Positions 42,036 through 52,877 of a DNA stretch of 64,000 nt are shown piece after piece; the stretch's first letter is position 1; the number at the start of each line of letters is the position of its first letter. Source of the DNA: Simplicispira lacusdiani (GTDB lineage: Bacteria; Pseudomonadota; Gammaproteobacteria; Burkholderiales; Burkholderiaceae_C); the NCBI RefSeq assembly GCF_003604195.1, contig NZ_QXGR01000007.1, forward strand, positions 1-64,000, written 5' to 3'. A program made the translations under genes and the position numbers. The notes under the pieces are model-generated. The model made no database searches. It was given only the letters and a program-made list of their open reading frames with translations, and was not told the DNA's origin.

Positions 42036-42818
42036 TCAGTGTCCTCCGGTGCCCAGATAGGCCTCAATCACTTTTTCGTTCTTCTGCACATCGGCGGGCG
42101 TGCCTTCGGCGATCTGCTTGCCGTAGTCGAGCACCGTCACGCGGTCGCACAGGCCCATCACCAGCTTCACGTCGTGCTCGATCAGCAGGATGGTGCGGTT
42201 GTCCTTGCGGATCTGGTCGATCAGCTCCCGCAATTGCACCTTCTCGGTGGCGTTCATGCCGGCGGCGGGCTCGTCCAGCGCGATCAGCTGGGGGTCCGTG
42301 GCCAGGGCGCGGGCGATCTCCAGGCGGCGCTGATCGCCATAGGACAGCGTGCGCGCCTTGTAGTCGGCGAAGCGGCCGATGCCCACGTAGTCCAGCAGTT
42401 CCTGGGCGCGCTTGGCGATGGCGGCTTCTTCCTCCTTGAACCCCTTGGTGCGCAGCACGGCGCCCAGCAGGCCCGAGCCGGTACGGATATGCCGGCCCAC
42501 CATCACGTTCTCCAGCGCCGTCATTTCGGCGAACAGGCGGATGTTCTGGAAGGTACGGGCGATGCCGGCCTTGGCCACTTCGTGCACCGCGGTGGGCTCG
42601 TAGGGCTTGCCGGCCAGCTCGAAGCTGCCGCTATCGGGCGTGTACAGGCCGGTGATCACGTTGAAGAACGTGGTCTTGCCCGCGCCGTTGGGGCCGATCA
42701 GGCCATAGACCTGACCGCGCTGGATGGTGATGCCCACGTCGGAGAGGGCCTGCAAGCCGCCGAAGCGCTTGGAGATGCCGGCGACCTTCAGCACCACATC
42801 GTTGGATTTCTCTGCCAT
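42036..42818 (-). CDS. livG: Branched-chain amino acid ABC transporter ATP-binding protein LivG
   Basis: This 260-residue ATPase has Walker A GPNGAGKTTFFN, the LivG-type GIARTFQNIRLF Q-loop, signature LSYGDQRRLEIARAL, Walker B LIALDEPAAGMN and the H-loop LLIEHDVKLVM. It forms the heterodimeric motor with LivF. It lies between livM and livF with short spacing, so all four genes are probably one transcript. Confidence 0.96.
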   Translation of the reverse strand: MAEKSNDVVLKVAGISKRFGGLQALSDVGITIQRGQVYGLIGPNGAGKTTFFNVITGLYTPDSGSFELAGKPYEPTAVHEVAKAGIARTFQNIRLFAEMTALENVMVGRHIRTGSGLLGAVLRTKGFKEEEAAIAKRAQELLDYVGIGRFADYKARTLSYGDQRRLEIARALATDPQLIALDEPAAGMNATEKVQLRELIDQIRKDNRTILLIEHDVKLVMGLCDRVTVLDYGKQIAEGTPADVQKNEKVIEAYLGTGGH

Positions 42819-42839
42819 GTTTCTGACTTTCTGCGGTGT

Positions 42840-43916
42840 TCAGGACTTCTGCGTGAGGCTCTTGCCGTGTTCGGGCGAGGGCCAGAGGCCACGGGGGCGC
42901 AGCAGCATGATGATGATCATGGCCAGGGCGATGAGCAGCTGGCGCAGGATGGCGGAGTCCAGGCGGCCGTCGGTCATGGCCTGCAGCGGGCCGGCGACGT
43001 AGCGCAGCACTTCGGGCAGGGCCGACAGCAGCACGGCGCCCAGGATCACGCCCGGCAGGTGGCCGATGCCGCCCAGCACCACCATGGCGACGATCATGAC
43101 CGACTCCATCAGGCTGAAGGACTCGGGCGAGACGAAGCCCTGGAAGGCACCGAACATGGCGCCGGAGACGCCGCCGAACGACGCGCCCATGGCGAAGGCC
43201 AGCAGCTTCATGTTGCGGGTGTTGATGCCCATGGCCTTGGCGGCGATTTCGTCTTCACGGATGGCCATCCAGGCGCGGCCGATGCGCGAATCCTGCAGGC
43301 GGTAGCAGATCACGATGGAGATCAGCACCAGCGCCAGGAACAGGTAGTAGTACAGCGTGACGGAATTGATGTCGAAACCGAACAGTTCCAGGCGCTTGCC
43401 CAGGTCCAGGCCGAAGATCTTCACCGAATCGATCTGGCCGATGCCCTTGGGGCCGTTGGTCAGGTTGGCGGGGTGGTCCAGGTTGTTCAGGAAGATGCGG
43501 ATGATCTCGCCGAAGCCCAGCGTCACGATGGCCAGGTAGTCACCACGCAGCTTGAGCGTGGGCGCGCCCAGCAAGGCCCCAAAGAACGCAGCCAGCACCG
43601 CCGCCAGTGGTATCACCAGCCACAGCGAGGTATGCAGCCCGTTGGGAAACATGGCCGCGAACGCAGCGAAGTTGTCCGCCAGGTGCGGCGAGGCCATCAG
43701 GCCGAACAGGTAGGCGCCGACGGCGTAGAAGGCCACATAGCCCAGGTCGAGCAGACCGGCATAGCCCACCACGATGTTCAGGCCCAGGGCCAGCAGCACG
43801 TAGAGCAGCGCCAGGTCGGCGATACGCACCCAGGCGTTGCCGAAGTATTGCAGGATGAGCGGCAACACGAGCAGCGCGATGCCGCCCAGGATCCAGTTGA
43901 CTTTGGTGTTCTTCAT
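42840..43916 (-). CDS. livM: Branched-chain amino acid ABC transporter permease LivM
   Basis: This 358-residue permease has about nine membrane segments. Typical LivM stretches are GLNIVVGYAGLLDLGYVAFYAVGAY, the coupling helix DYLAIVTLGFGEIIR and the cytoplasmic loop MAIREDEIAAKAMGINTR. ATG was chosen at MKNTKVNWIL. A GTG/ATG-type extension of 13 codons has no support. It follows livH by 13 bases. Together LivH and LivM form the membrane channel. Confidence 0.95.
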   Translation of the reverse strand: MKNTKVNWILGGIALLVLPLILQYFGNAWVRIADLALLYVLLALGLNIVVGYAGLLDLGYVAFYAVGAYLFGLMASPHLADNFAAFAAMFPNGLHTSLWLVIPLAAVLAAFFGALLGAPTLKLRGDYLAIVTLGFGEIIRIFLNNLDHPANLTNGPKGIGQIDSVKIFGLDLGKRLELFGFDINSVTLYYYLFLALVLISIVICYRLQDSRIGRAWMAIREDEIAAKAMGINTRNMKLLAFAMGASFGGVSGAMFGAFQGFVSPESFSLMESVMIVAMVVLGGIGHLPGVILGAVLLSALPEVLRYVAGPLQAMTDGRLDSAILRQLLIALAMIIIMLLRPRGLWPSPEHGKSLTQKS

Positions 43917-43929
43917 GGTGTGGTGCTCC

Positions 43930-44859
43930 TCAGGCGCGATCCGCCACACGCTCACCCAGCAGGCCCGAGGGGCGCAGCGTCAGGATGATGATGAGCACGA
44001 TGAACGCGAAGATGTCGGTGTAGTGGCTGCCCAGCAGGCCGCCCGTGAGGGTGCCGATGTAGCCCGAGCCGATGGCTTCGATCAGGCCCAGCAGGATGCC
44101 GCCCACCACGGCGCCGGCCAGGTTGCCGATGCCGCCGAACACGGCTGCCGTGAAGGCCTTCAGGCCGGGCAGGAAACCCATGGTGTGCTGCGCCGTGCCG
44201 TAGTTGGAGGCGTACATCATGCCGGCGATGGCTGCAAGGATGGCGCCGATGATGAAGGTGGCCGAGATCACCATGTCAGGCTTGACACCCATCAAGGAGG
44301 CAACGCGCGGGTTCTCGGCCGTGGCGCGCATGGCGCGGCCCAGGTTGGTGTGGTTCACCAGGTACACCAGGGACGCCAGGGCGATGGCCGTCACGCCCAG
44401 GATCAGGATCTGGGTGGGGGTGATGTAGGCGCCACCGATCTCGAACGGCGTCGTGGACAGCAGCGTCGGATACGGTTTGTAGTTGGGCTTCCAGATGATC
44501 ATGGCCAGCGTCTGCAGCAGGATGGACATGCCGATGGCGGTGATCAGGGGCGCCAGACGCGGGCTGTTGCGCAGCGGTTTGTAGGCGATTTTCTCGATCG
44601 AGAAGTTCAGCGTGGCGGCCACCACGCAGGCGATCAGGGTGGCCAACAGCAGGATGACCCAACCCGGTGCGCCAGGCATGGCTCCTTGCATCAGGCCGAT
44701 GCAGCTCCAGCTGGTCAATGCACCGATCATCAACACTTCGCCGTGGGCGAAATTGATCAGTTGAATAATGCCGTACACCATGGTGTAGCCCAAGGCTATC
44801 AAGGCGTACATGCTGCCGAGAACCAGACCGTTGATGATCTGCTGCAGCAAAATGTCCAT
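43930..44859 (-). CDS. livH: Branched-chain amino acid ABC transporter permease LivH
   Basis: This 309-residue permease has about eight helices. It begins MDILLQQIINGLVLGSMYAL and holds the characteristic ALGYTMVYGIIQLINFAHGE, and the coupling loop GRAMRATAENPRVASLMGV. AAGGA precedes the ATG by nine bases. It opens the livHMGF operon. The usual periplasmic binding protein gene (livK/livJ) is not in the adjacent region, so the binding protein must be encoded elsewhere. A terminator-like hairpin lies about 85 bases upstream. Confidence 0.95.
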   Translation of the reverse strand: MDILLQQIINGLVLGSMYALIALGYTMVYGIIQLINFAHGEVLMIGALTSWSCIGLMQGAMPGAPGWVILLLATLIACVVAATLNFSIEKIAYKPLRNSPRLAPLITAIGMSILLQTLAMIIWKPNYKPYPTLLSTTPFEIGGAYITPTQILILGVTAIALASLVYLVNHTNLGRAMRATAENPRVASLMGVKPDMVISATFIIGAILAAIAGMMYASNYGTAQHTMGFLPGLKAFTAAVFGGIGNLAGAVVGGILLGLIEAIGSGYIGTLTGGLLGSHYTDIFAFIVLIIILTLRPSGLLGERVADRA

Positions 44860-44941
44860 AAGAAAAGTCCTTCGTTTGTGACGGGTCCGCGCTGGAGGCA
44901 CCAAGATCGGTACAGCCTTTTGAGCCCGCCTGCCATCTAGC

Positions 44942-44975
44942 AAAAAACCCGCCGGGAATGCAGCCATGCGGGTTT
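44942..44975 (-). terminator. Terminator or attenuator upstream of livH
   Basis: On the minus strand AAACCCGC pairs with GCGGGTTT around an 18-base loop, followed by TTTG. It lies 157 bases after the rarA stop and 83 bases before livH. It may end the rarA transcript or attenuate liv transcription. A TACAAT box 11 bases upstream of the stem would place it at the very start of a liv leader. Confidence 0.7.
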
Positions 44976-45069
44976 GAGGACGGAATTGTAGCGACTTGCA
45001 AACTCGCCCCCCCTAGCGCCCACGGAGGGGTTTTCCCTTGGGTTCCCCGCCCATCAGTGAGGTTCGTGA

Positions 45070-45090
45070 TGCATAAGAATGATTTATGCA
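45070..45090. promoter_or_regulatory. Operator-like dyad upstream of livH
   Basis: TGCATAA and TTATGCA form a perfect inverted repeat with a seven-base spacer, in an AT-rich patch between rarA and livH. The shape suits a dimeric regulator. No cognate regulator is encoded nearby, so the factor is unknown. Confidence 0.4.
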
Positions 45091-45131
45091 CCGCCGGTTA
45101 TTGATGCGCGGACTTATCAACCCCCTGTTTT

Positions 45132-46505
45132 TTACACAGCGGGTTCCGCGCCTGGCCCCTGCGGCCGCGCGGCCGCGTTGCGCGCGCGCAATTCATCCAG
45201 CTTGTCGGCGATGCGGATCTCCAGCCCGCGCCGCACGGGTTGGTAGAAACCGGGGTCCCGCATGCCCTCGGGCAGGTAGTTTTCCCCTGCGGCAAAGCCG
45301 CCCTCCTCGTCGTGCGCGTAGCGGTAGCCCTTGCCGTAGTCCAGCTCCTTCATGAGCTTGGTGGGCGCATTGCGCAGATGCATGGGCACGGGACGCGTTC
45401 CATCCTGCTTCACGAAAGCGCGGGCCGCGTTGTAGGCCTTGTAGACCGCGTTGGACTTGGGCGCCACGGCCAGATAGACCACGCACTCGGCCAGCGCCAG
45501 CTCGCCCTCGGGGCTGCCCAGGCGCTCGTAGACCTCGGCGGCGTCCAGCGCCAGGCGCAGCGCGCGCGGATCGGCCAGGCCGATGTCCTCGCTCGCCATG
45601 CGCACCAGGCGGCGCGCCATGTAACGTGGGTCAGCGCCACCATCGAGCATGCGCACCAGCCAGTACAGCGCCGCATCGGGGTCGGAGCCGCGCACCGACT
45701 TGTGCAACGCGCTGATGGTGTCATAGAACTGCTCGCCGCCCTTGTCGTAGCGGCGCATGCGCTCGCCCAGCACACGGACCACCCAGGCATCGGTGATTTC
45801 GGTCAGGCCCTCCTGAGCCGCCGCCATCTCCAGCGTTTCCAGCGTGTTGAGCAGGCGCCGGGCATCGCCATCGGCATAGGCCACCAGGCGCTCGATTGCT
45901 TCGTTTTCGATAGCTGGCAGCGCTTGCTGTGATTGGGCCAAAGCCACAATTTGCTTCAAATCATCGGCCGACAAGGGCTGCAGCACATACACCGCCGCGC
46001 GCGACAGCAGGGCCGAGTTGACCTCGAACGAAGGGTTCTCGGTGGTCGCACCGATGAAGGTGAACAGGCCGCTCTCGACATGCGGCAAAAAGGCGTCCTG
46101 CTGGCTCTTGTTGAAGCGGTGCACCTCATCGACGAACACGAGGGTGCGCTGCTGCATCAGGCCGTCGCGTGCGCTTTCGGCCTGCTGCACAGCGTCGCGG
46201 ATATCTTTCACGCCGCCGAGCACGGCGCTGATGCTGATGAACTGCGCGTCGAAGGCATCGGCCATGAGCCGCGCGATGGTGGTCTTGCCCACACCCGGCG
46301 GCCCCCACAGGATGCAGCTGTGCGGCCGGCCCGACTCGAACGCCAGACGCAACGGCATGCCCGGCCCCAGCACATGCTGCTGGCCGATGACTTCGGAAAG
46401 CTGGCGCGGGCGCAGGCGCTCGGCCAGGGGCTGGTGGGGTGCAACGGACGGTTTCACGGTAGCCACGATGGTAGCGGGCAAATGCCAGCCGACCGGGTTT
46501 GCCAT
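45132..46505 (-). CDS. rarA: Replication-associated recombination protein A (AAA+ ATPase)
   Basis: This 457-residue clamp-loader-like ATPase (MgsA/RarA) acts at stalled replication forks. Walker A is LWGPPGVGKTTIARL, Walker B VFVDEVHRF, sensor 1 TENPSFEVN and the arginine-finger region LLSRAAVY. The C-terminal tetramerisation domain contains GSDPDAALYWLVRMLDGGAD and YKAYNAARAFV. Residues about 182-201 (ALAQSQQALPAIENEAIE) are encoded by an AT-rich interspersed repeat in a variable loop after sensor 1. It is divergent from the DUF488 gene by 30 bases. Proximity to ftsK and lolA is conserved in many proteobacteria. Confidence 0.95.
   Translation of the reverse strand: MANPVGWHLPATIVATVKPSVAPHQPLAERLRPRQLSEVIGQQHVLGPGMPLRLAFESGRPHSCILWGPPGVGKTTIARLMADAFDAQFISISAVLGGVKDIRDAVQQAESARDGLMQQRTLVFVDEVHRFNKSQQDAFLPHVESGLFTFIGATTENPSFEVNSALLSRAAVYVLQPLSADDLKQIVALAQSQQALPAIENEAIERLVAYADGDARRLLNTLETLEMAAAQEGLTEITDAWVVRVLGERMRRYDKGGEQFYDTISALHKSVRGSDPDAALYWLVRMLDGGADPRYMARRLVRMASEDIGLADPRALRLALDAAEVYERLGSPEGELALAECVVYLAVAPKSNAVYKAYNAARAFVKQDGTRPVPMHLRNAPTKLMKELDYGKGYRYAHDEEGGFAAGENYLPEGMRDPGFYQPVRRGLEIRIADKLDELRARNAAARPQGPGAEPAV
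45903..45960. repeat. AT-rich interspersed dyad repeat, copy 9 (inside rarA)
   Basis: GTTTTCGATAGCTGGCAGCG, CTTGCTGTGATTGGGCCAAA and GCCACAATTTGC carry the full left half of the family (TTTTCGATAGCTGGCAGCGCTTGCT) and a degenerate right half. It keeps the rarA frame open and raises local AT content sharply. Confidence 0.6.
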
Positions 46506-46535
46506 GGGTCAGAATGCTCGCCACGGAGGTTTCCC

Positions 46536-46925
46536 ATGGCAATCCGCATCGTTCAACTCGGCAGTCCGCGCGCGCCCGACGAAGGCACGCGCATCGGCAC
46601 CGTGCGCCGCCCGCCGCGCGGCGTGCCCAAAGAGCAGTTCGCGGCGCAGAACTGGTACGACGTCTGGTATCCCAACCTCGCGCCCAGCCCCGAGACCGTG
46701 AAGCAGGCCCAGGCCGCCGCCACGCCCCAGGAATGGGCGGCCTTCGCGCGCAAGTACCGCGCCGAAATGGCCTCGCCGGAAAACCGCCACACCCTGGCGC
46801 TGCTGGCCCGCATGTCACAAGACGCAAACTTCTCCGTCGGCTGCTACTGCGAGGACGAGTCGCACTGCCACCGCTCGGTGCTGCGCGAACTGCTCGCCGA
46901 GGCTGGAGCCCAGATCGTGCCGTGA
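46536..46925 (+). CDS. DUF488-family protein
   Basis: This 129-residue soluble protein has DUF488 features: an N-terminal strand MAIRIVQLGSPR, the RPPRGVPKEQFAAQNWYDVWYP block, and the near-C-terminal FSVGCYCEDESHCHRSVLRELL with conserved cysteine and histidine residues. Family function is unknown. Ribosome-binding site GGAGG lies seven bases before the ATG. The stop overlaps the next gene's GTG start (GTGA), so it is translationally coupled to the uracil-DNA glycosylase-like protein. Confidence 0.9.
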   Translation: MAIRIVQLGSPRAPDEGTRIGTVRRPPRGVPKEQFAAQNWYDVWYPNLAPSPETVKQAQAAATPQEWAAFARKYRAEMASPENRHTLALLARMSQDANFSVGCYCEDESHCHRSVLRELLAEAGAQIVP

Positions 46926-47509
46926 CTCCAGACGAGCCGCTCGACACACTGCTGGCCCGCGTGCGCGCCTGCCAGCTTTGCGCCGCGCACCTACCCCACG
47001 GCCCGCGCCCGGTGCTGCAGGCCCATACCAGTGCGCGCATCCTCATCGCCGGCCAGGCGCCGGGCCGCAAGGTGCATGCCTCTGGCCTGCCGTTCGACGA
47101 CGCCAGCGGCGAGCGCCTGCGCGCATGGCTGGACATCACGCGCGAAACCTTCTACGACCCGCACCAGGTCGCCATCCTGCCCATGGGCTTTTGCTACCCC
47201 GGCCACGGCCGCTCGGGCGACCTGCCGCCGCGCCCTGAGTGCGCCCCGGCCTGGCGCCAGCCCCTGCTGGACCATCTGCCCCACCTGCACCTGACCCTGG
47301 TGCTGGGCCAGTACGCACTGGCCTGGCACCTGCCCGGCCACCGCGGCCCGCTCACCGACGCCGTGCGCCAGTGGCGCAGCCACGGCCCTGCCCTGCTGGC
47401 GCTGCCGCACCCCAGCCCGCGCAACAACGGCTGGCTGCGCCAGAACCCGTGGTTCGAGGCCGAGCTGCTGCCCGAGCTGCGCGCGCGGGTGGCCCGGGCC
47501 CTTGCTTGA
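46922..47509 (+). CDS. Uracil-DNA glycosylase-family protein
   Basis: This 195-residue protein resembles the UDG superfamily (family 4/5-like). RVRACQLCAAHLPHGPRPV matches the cysteine-bearing N terminus of Fe-S UDGs, with only two of the usual four cysteines placed there. The catalytic-loop region is ILIAGQAPGRKVHASGLPFDD and the C-terminal His motif is LLALPHPSPRNNGWL. GQAPG and HPSPRN are typical of this family. The acidic residue expected after GxxPG is absent (GRK), so activity on uracil is uncertain. It starts at GTG overlapping the DUF488 stop. Confidence 0.85.
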   Translation: MTPDEPLDTLLARVRACQLCAAHLPHGPRPVLQAHTSARILIAGQAPGRKVHASGLPFDDASGERLRAWLDITRETFYDPHQVAILPMGFCYPGHGRSGDLPPRPECAPAWRQPLLDHLPHLHLTLVLGQYALAWHLPGHRGPLTDAVRQWRSHGPALLALPHPSPRNNGWLRQNPWFEAELLPELRARVARALA

Positions 47510-47576
47510 ACGCAGCGCCAGCACGTTTCGCGCGGCACGGCTATCCTGTGCCCCTTCTCCCTTTGGATACACCGCC

Positions 47577-47933
47577 ATGTCCCTTGCCGCCAACGCCGTC
47601 GTCGCCCTGATCGCCCTGCTCCATGTCTACATCCTGGTGCTGGAGATGTTCCTCTGGGACAAGCCCGCCGGACGGCGCGCCTTCGGCCTGACGCAGGAAA
47701 TGGCCACGGCCACCAAGGCGCTCGCGGCCAACCAGGGGCTGTACAACGGTTTCCTCGCGGCGGGCCTGTTCTGGGGGCTTTGGCTGGGCGACGCCGGGCA
47801 GCCGGTGAAGGTGTTCTTCCTGCTGTGCGTGCTGGTGGCGGGCGTCTTCGGCGCCGCCACGGCCAGCCGCAAGATCCTGTTCATCCAGGCGCTGCCGGCC
47901 GCCATCGGCCTGGCGCTGGTGCTGCTGGCCTGA
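47577..47933 (+). CDS. DUF1304-family membrane protein
   Basis: This 118-residue, four-helix membrane protein begins MSLAANAVVALIALLHVYILVLEMFLWDKPAGRRAF, matching the DUF1304 N terminus (HxYIxxLEMFLW). The conserved LAANQGLYNGFLAAGLFWGL follows in the middle. Function is unknown. It is separated from the UDG-like gene by 67 bases and converges with lolA, ten bases away. Confidence 0.9.
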   Translation: MSLAANAVVALIALLHVYILVLEMFLWDKPAGRRAFGLTQEMATATKALAANQGLYNGFLAAGLFWGLWLGDAGQPVKVFFLLCVLVAGVFGAATASRKILFIQALPAAIGLALVLLA

Positions 47934-47943
47934 GCACTGCGCC

Positions 47944-48576
47944 TTACTGTTTGAGCACGTCGGCCCCGGCCGGCGGCTTGAACTGGAAGGTGCTTGCGGG
48001 CAGCTGCGGGTTAGCCTGCAGATTGGCGAAGCGGATCGAGGAGCGCTGGCCAAAGCCGTCGAGGATCTCCAGCACCGCAAGTTGCCCCTCGCGGAAGCCC
48101 ACGCGCACGTTCTGCAACTGGCCATCCTTGGTCTTCGGCGTGGCCTGTACCCACTCCAGCCCGTCCTGCGCGGGCGCGGATTCGAGCGTGAAATCGGCCC
48201 GCAGCGCCTGCAGGTCGGGCGCCGAGGCCAGCAGCGCCGCCGGCGTGCTGCCCAGGGCTTGGGCCTGCGGGCGCTGGGTGACCTGGTTCAGGTCCACGTC
48301 ATACAACCACAGGCTCGTGCCGTCGGCCACGATGGTCTGCTCGAAAGGCTTCTTGTAGACGAAGCGGAAACGCCCTGGGCGCTGGAATTCGAAGCTGCCG
48401 CTGGACGTCTTCTGGCGCGCCGCCTGCCCGTCCTTGGCGGGCGTGGTGACCACCTGGGTGAAGTCGGCACGCGCGGCCTGGGTTCCCTTCATGAAGGATT
48501 CCAGGCTTTTCAGGCCATCAGCCCAAGACCACTGGGCGCCACAAGCTATCAAAACAGCAGCAAAAATACGTTTCAT
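47944..48576 (-). CDS. lolA: Outer-membrane lipoprotein carrier protein
   Basis: This 210-residue periplasmic chaperone carries lipoproteins from LolCDE to LolB. A signal peptide (MKRIFAAVLIACGAQWSWA) is followed by the LolA fold: ARADFTQVVTTP, SGSFEFQRPGRFRFVYKKP, FEQTIVADGTSLWLYDVDLNQV and C-terminal ANPQLPASTFQFKPPAGADV. The signal-peptide codons overlap a partial AT-rich repeat (TTTTGATAGCTTGTGGCGC). It follows ftsK after 20 bases, as in the conserved ftsK-lolA-rarA order, but here three plus-strand genes intervene before rarA. Confidence 0.95.
   Translation of the reverse strand: MKRIFAAVLIACGAQWSWADGLKSLESFMKGTQAARADFTQVVTTPAKDGQAARQKTSSGSFEFQRPGRFRFVYKKPFEQTIVADGTSLWLYDVDLNQVTQRPQAQALGSTPAALLASAPDLQALRADFTLESAPAQDGLEWVQATPKTKDGQLQNVRVGFREGQLAVLEILDGFGQRSSIRFANLQANPQLPASTFQFKPPAGADVLKQ
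48536..48566. repeat. AT-rich interspersed dyad repeat, half copy (lolA signal peptide)
   Basis: GGCGCCACAAGCTATCAAAA plus CAGCAGCAAA is the reverse of TTTTGATAGCTTGTGGCGC, matching one half of the family. It encodes the hydrophobic core of the LolA signal peptide. It is short, so similarity by chance cannot be excluded. Confidence 0.35.
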
Positions 48577-48596
48577 CAGGGCTCCGAAAACGGCGG

Positions 48597-50936
48597 CTAC
48601 TCGCCGCGCGCGGGCACCAGCACATCGCGCTGGCCACTGGCAGTGAGGGAACTGACCAGGCCTGCCTTCTCCATGTCTTCCAGCAAGCGGGCCGAGCGGT
48701 TGTAGCCGATGCGCAGCTTGCGCTGCACGTAGGAGATGCTGGCCTTGCGGTCCTTGAGCACCACTTCGACCGCCTGGTCGTACATGGGGTCCTTCTCGCC
48801 GCCATCACCCCCGCCTTCGGTGGTGAGATCGCCATCGCCGTCCACGGTTCCGCCTTCAAGCACGCCCTCGATGTAATCGGGCTCGCCCTGGGCCTTGAGG
48901 TAGCTGACCACGCGGTGCACTTCCTCATCACTGACAAAGGCGCCGTGCACGCGGATCGGCAGGCCGGTGCCGCTGGCCATGTAGAGCATGTCGCCCATGC
49001 CCAGCAGCGCCTCGGCGCCCATCTGGTCGAGGATGGTGCGGCTGTCGATCTTGGAGCCGACCGAAAACGCGATCCGGGTCGGGATGTTGGCCTTGATCAG
49101 GCCGGTGATCACGTCCACGCTCGGGCGCTGCGTGGCCAGGATGAGGTGGATGCCAGCGGCACGTGCCTTCTGCGCGAGGCGGGCGATGAGTTCCTCGATC
49201 TTCTTGCCCACCACCATCATCAGGTCGGCCAGCTCGTCGATCACCACCACGATGTGCGGCAGGCGCTGCAACGGCTCGGGCTGCTCGGGCGTGAGGCTGA
49301 AGGGGTTGGGGATGGATTCCTCGCGCGCTGCGGCCTCGTCGATCTTGGCGTTGTAGCCCGCCAGGTTGCGCACGCCCAGCTTGCTCATGAGCTTGTAGCG
49401 GCGCTCCATCTCGCCCACGCACCAGTTCAGGCCGTGCGCGGCCTGCTTCATGTCGGTCACCACGGGCGCGAGCAGGTGCGGAATGCCCTCATAGACCGAC
49501 ATTTCCAGCATCTTGGGGTCGATCATCAGCAGGCGCACGTCCTTGGCCTCGGCCTTGTAGAGCAGCGACAGGATCATGGCGTTGATCCCCACCGACTTGC
49601 CCGAGCCCGTGGTGCCGGCCACCAGCACGTGCGGCATCTTGGCCAGGTCGGCCACCACCGGGTTGCCCACGATGTCCTTGCCCAGGCCCATGGTGAGCAT
49701 GGATTTGGCCTCGTGGTAGACCTGCGAGCCCAGGATTTCGCTGAGCTTGATGGTCTGGCGCTTGGCGTTGGGCAGCTCCAGCGCCATGGTGTTCTTGCCC
49801 GGAATGGTCTCGACCACGCGGATCGACACCAGGCTCAGGCTGCGCGCCAGGTCCTTGGCCAGCCCCACCACCTGCGAACCCTTGACGCCGGTGGCCGGGT
49901 CGATCTCGTAGCGCGTGATCACCGGGCCGGGCATGGCGGCCACCACGCGCACCTCCACGCCGAAATCCTTGAGCTTCTTCTCGATCAGGCGGCTGGTCAT
50001 CTCCAGCGTCTCGGGCGACACCGACTCCTGGCGCTGCTGGGCCGCGTCGAGCAGGTCCACCAGCGGCAGGCGGCTGTCGGGCATGTCGGAGAACAGGGGC
50101 TTCTGGCGCTCCTTGACCACGCGCGGGCTCTGCGGCACCTCAATCGGCACCGGCTCGATGATCTGCACCGGCTGCGGGTGCTGCACCTCGATCTCGGCGC
50201 GCTCCTCGAACACCACTTCCTCACGCTCGCGCGCCGCGCGCTTGCCCTCGGCCAGGTCCTTGGCCACCTCGCGCCGAGCCCGGCCCGACTGCACCAGGGC
50301 ATCGACGCGCGCGCCCAGGCCCTCGGCCAGATGGCCCCAGGAGAAACGGAACACCAGCGCCGCACCCAGCACGGCCAGCACGATGCCCGCCAGCCCGGAG
50401 CCCGTGAAGCCCAGCCATTTCATGCCGGCCGGCCCCGTGATGTAGCCCAGAACGCCGCCGGCATGGCCCGGCAGCGCACCTTCGAAACGGTAGAGCCGCG
50501 TCCATTCCAGCCCCGTGCTGGCGCACAGCAGCAAGGCCAGGCCCAACCAGAACAGGGCGCGCCAGACCAGGGGGTGGCGCACGGCCTCGGTCTCGGATGC
50601 CTCGCCGCCGCGCATCCACAGCGCCAGCGACGCCAGCCAGGCACGCACCCCGGCCGCCACGCACCACCAGACCGAGAAGCCCAGCGCGAAATAGCTGCCA
50701 TCGGCCAGCCAGGCGCCCAGGCGGCCCGCCCAGTTGCGCACCAGGGGCTGCGCGGTCGCGCCCGAGGTGGACCAGGCGGCATCCTGCGGCGAGTAGCTCA
50801 AGAGCGCCAGCAGCCAGAACACCAGCGCCAGCAGCCCGGCCACCAGGGCGATCTCATGGCCGAAACGGGAACCCACGGAACGGGCGGCGGCCTTGTCGCC
50901 CGGAGAAGCATTCAGGGTGTTGAGGGAATAGGTCAT
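48597..50936 (-). CDS. ftsK: DNA translocase FtsK
   Basis: This 779-residue septal DNA pump segregates chromosome termini. It has four N-terminal helices (residues about 25-200), a shortish linker with charged and Pro-rich segments, then the RecA-like motor with Walker [15 protein letters not shown] and Walker [18 protein letters not shown]. The C-terminal gamma winged helix that reads KOPS is [23 protein letters not shown]. At 779 residues it is the short-linker type usual in betaproteobacteria (E. coli 1329). ATG was chosen at MTYSLNTLN. It is followed by lolA, probably as one transcript. Confidence 0.97.
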   Translation of the reverse strand: MTYSLNTLNASPGDKAAARSVGSRFGHEIALVAGLLALVFWLLALLSYSPQDAAWSTSGATAQPLVRNWAGRLGAWLADGSYFALGFSVWWCVAAGVRAWLASLALWMRGGEASETEAVRHPLVWRALFWLGLALLLCASTGLEWTRLYRFEGALPGHAGGVLGYITGPAGMKWLGFTGSGLAGIVLAVLGAALVFRFSWGHLAEGLGARVDALVQSGRARREVAKDLAEGKRAAREREEVVFEERAEIEVQHPQPVQIIEPVPIEVPQSPRVVKERQKPLFSDMPDSRLPLVDLLDAAQQRQESVSPETLEMTSRLIEKKLKDFGVEVRVVAAMPGPVITRYEIDPATGVKGSQVVGLAKDLARSLSLVSIRVVETIPGKNTMALELPNAKRQTIKLSEILGSQVYHEAKSMLTMGLGKDIVGNPVVADLAKMPHVLVAGTTGSGKSVGINAMILSLLYKAEAKDVRLLMIDPKMLEMSVYEGIPHLLAPVVTDMKQAAHGLNWCVGEMERRYKLMSKLGVRNLAGYNAKIDEAAAREESIPNPFSLTPEQPEPLQRLPHIVVVIDELADLMMVVGKKIEELIARLAQKARAAGIHLILATQRPSVDVITGLIKANIPTRIAFSVGSKIDSRTILDQMGAEALLGMGDMLYMASGTGLPIRVHGAFVSDEEVHRVVSYLKAQGEPDYIEGVLEGGTVDGDGDLTTEGGGDGGEKDPMYDQAVEVVLKDRKASISYVQRKLRIGYNRSARLLEDMEKAGLVSSLTASGQRDVLVPARGE

Positions 50937-50984
50937 AGGCGTGCGGGCGAAGCTTACCCCATCCACCCCGTGCGACGCAGGGCG

Positions 50985-52783
<1,799 letters not shown>

Positions 52784-52829
52784 CCCAAGACCGCCCTTGG
52801 GGGGCTGGCCAGACAAGAGGCGAATACGC

Positions 52830-52835
52830 TATAAT
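52830..52835 (+). promoter_or_regulatory. TATAAT -10 box of rpmB-rpmG
   Basis: A perfect TATAAT lies 47 bases after the trxB stop and 149 bases before rpmB. The -35 region (TGGCCA at 18 bases) is weak. A leader stem-loop follows immediately. Confidence 0.6.
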
Positions 52836-52846
52836 AGTCGGCTTTG

Positions 52847-52877
52847 CTGCACCAAGGGCTCGTGAGAGCCGCGGCAG
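52847..52877 (+). promoter_or_regulatory. Leader stem-loop upstream of rpmB
   Basis: GGCTC/GAGCC closes a GTGA tetraloop inside an outer CTGC/GCAG stem, right at the presumed start of the rpmB-rpmG mRNA. The position fits an autoregulatory or stabilising leader structure of a ribosomal-protein operon. No known leader family was recognised. Confidence 0.35.
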
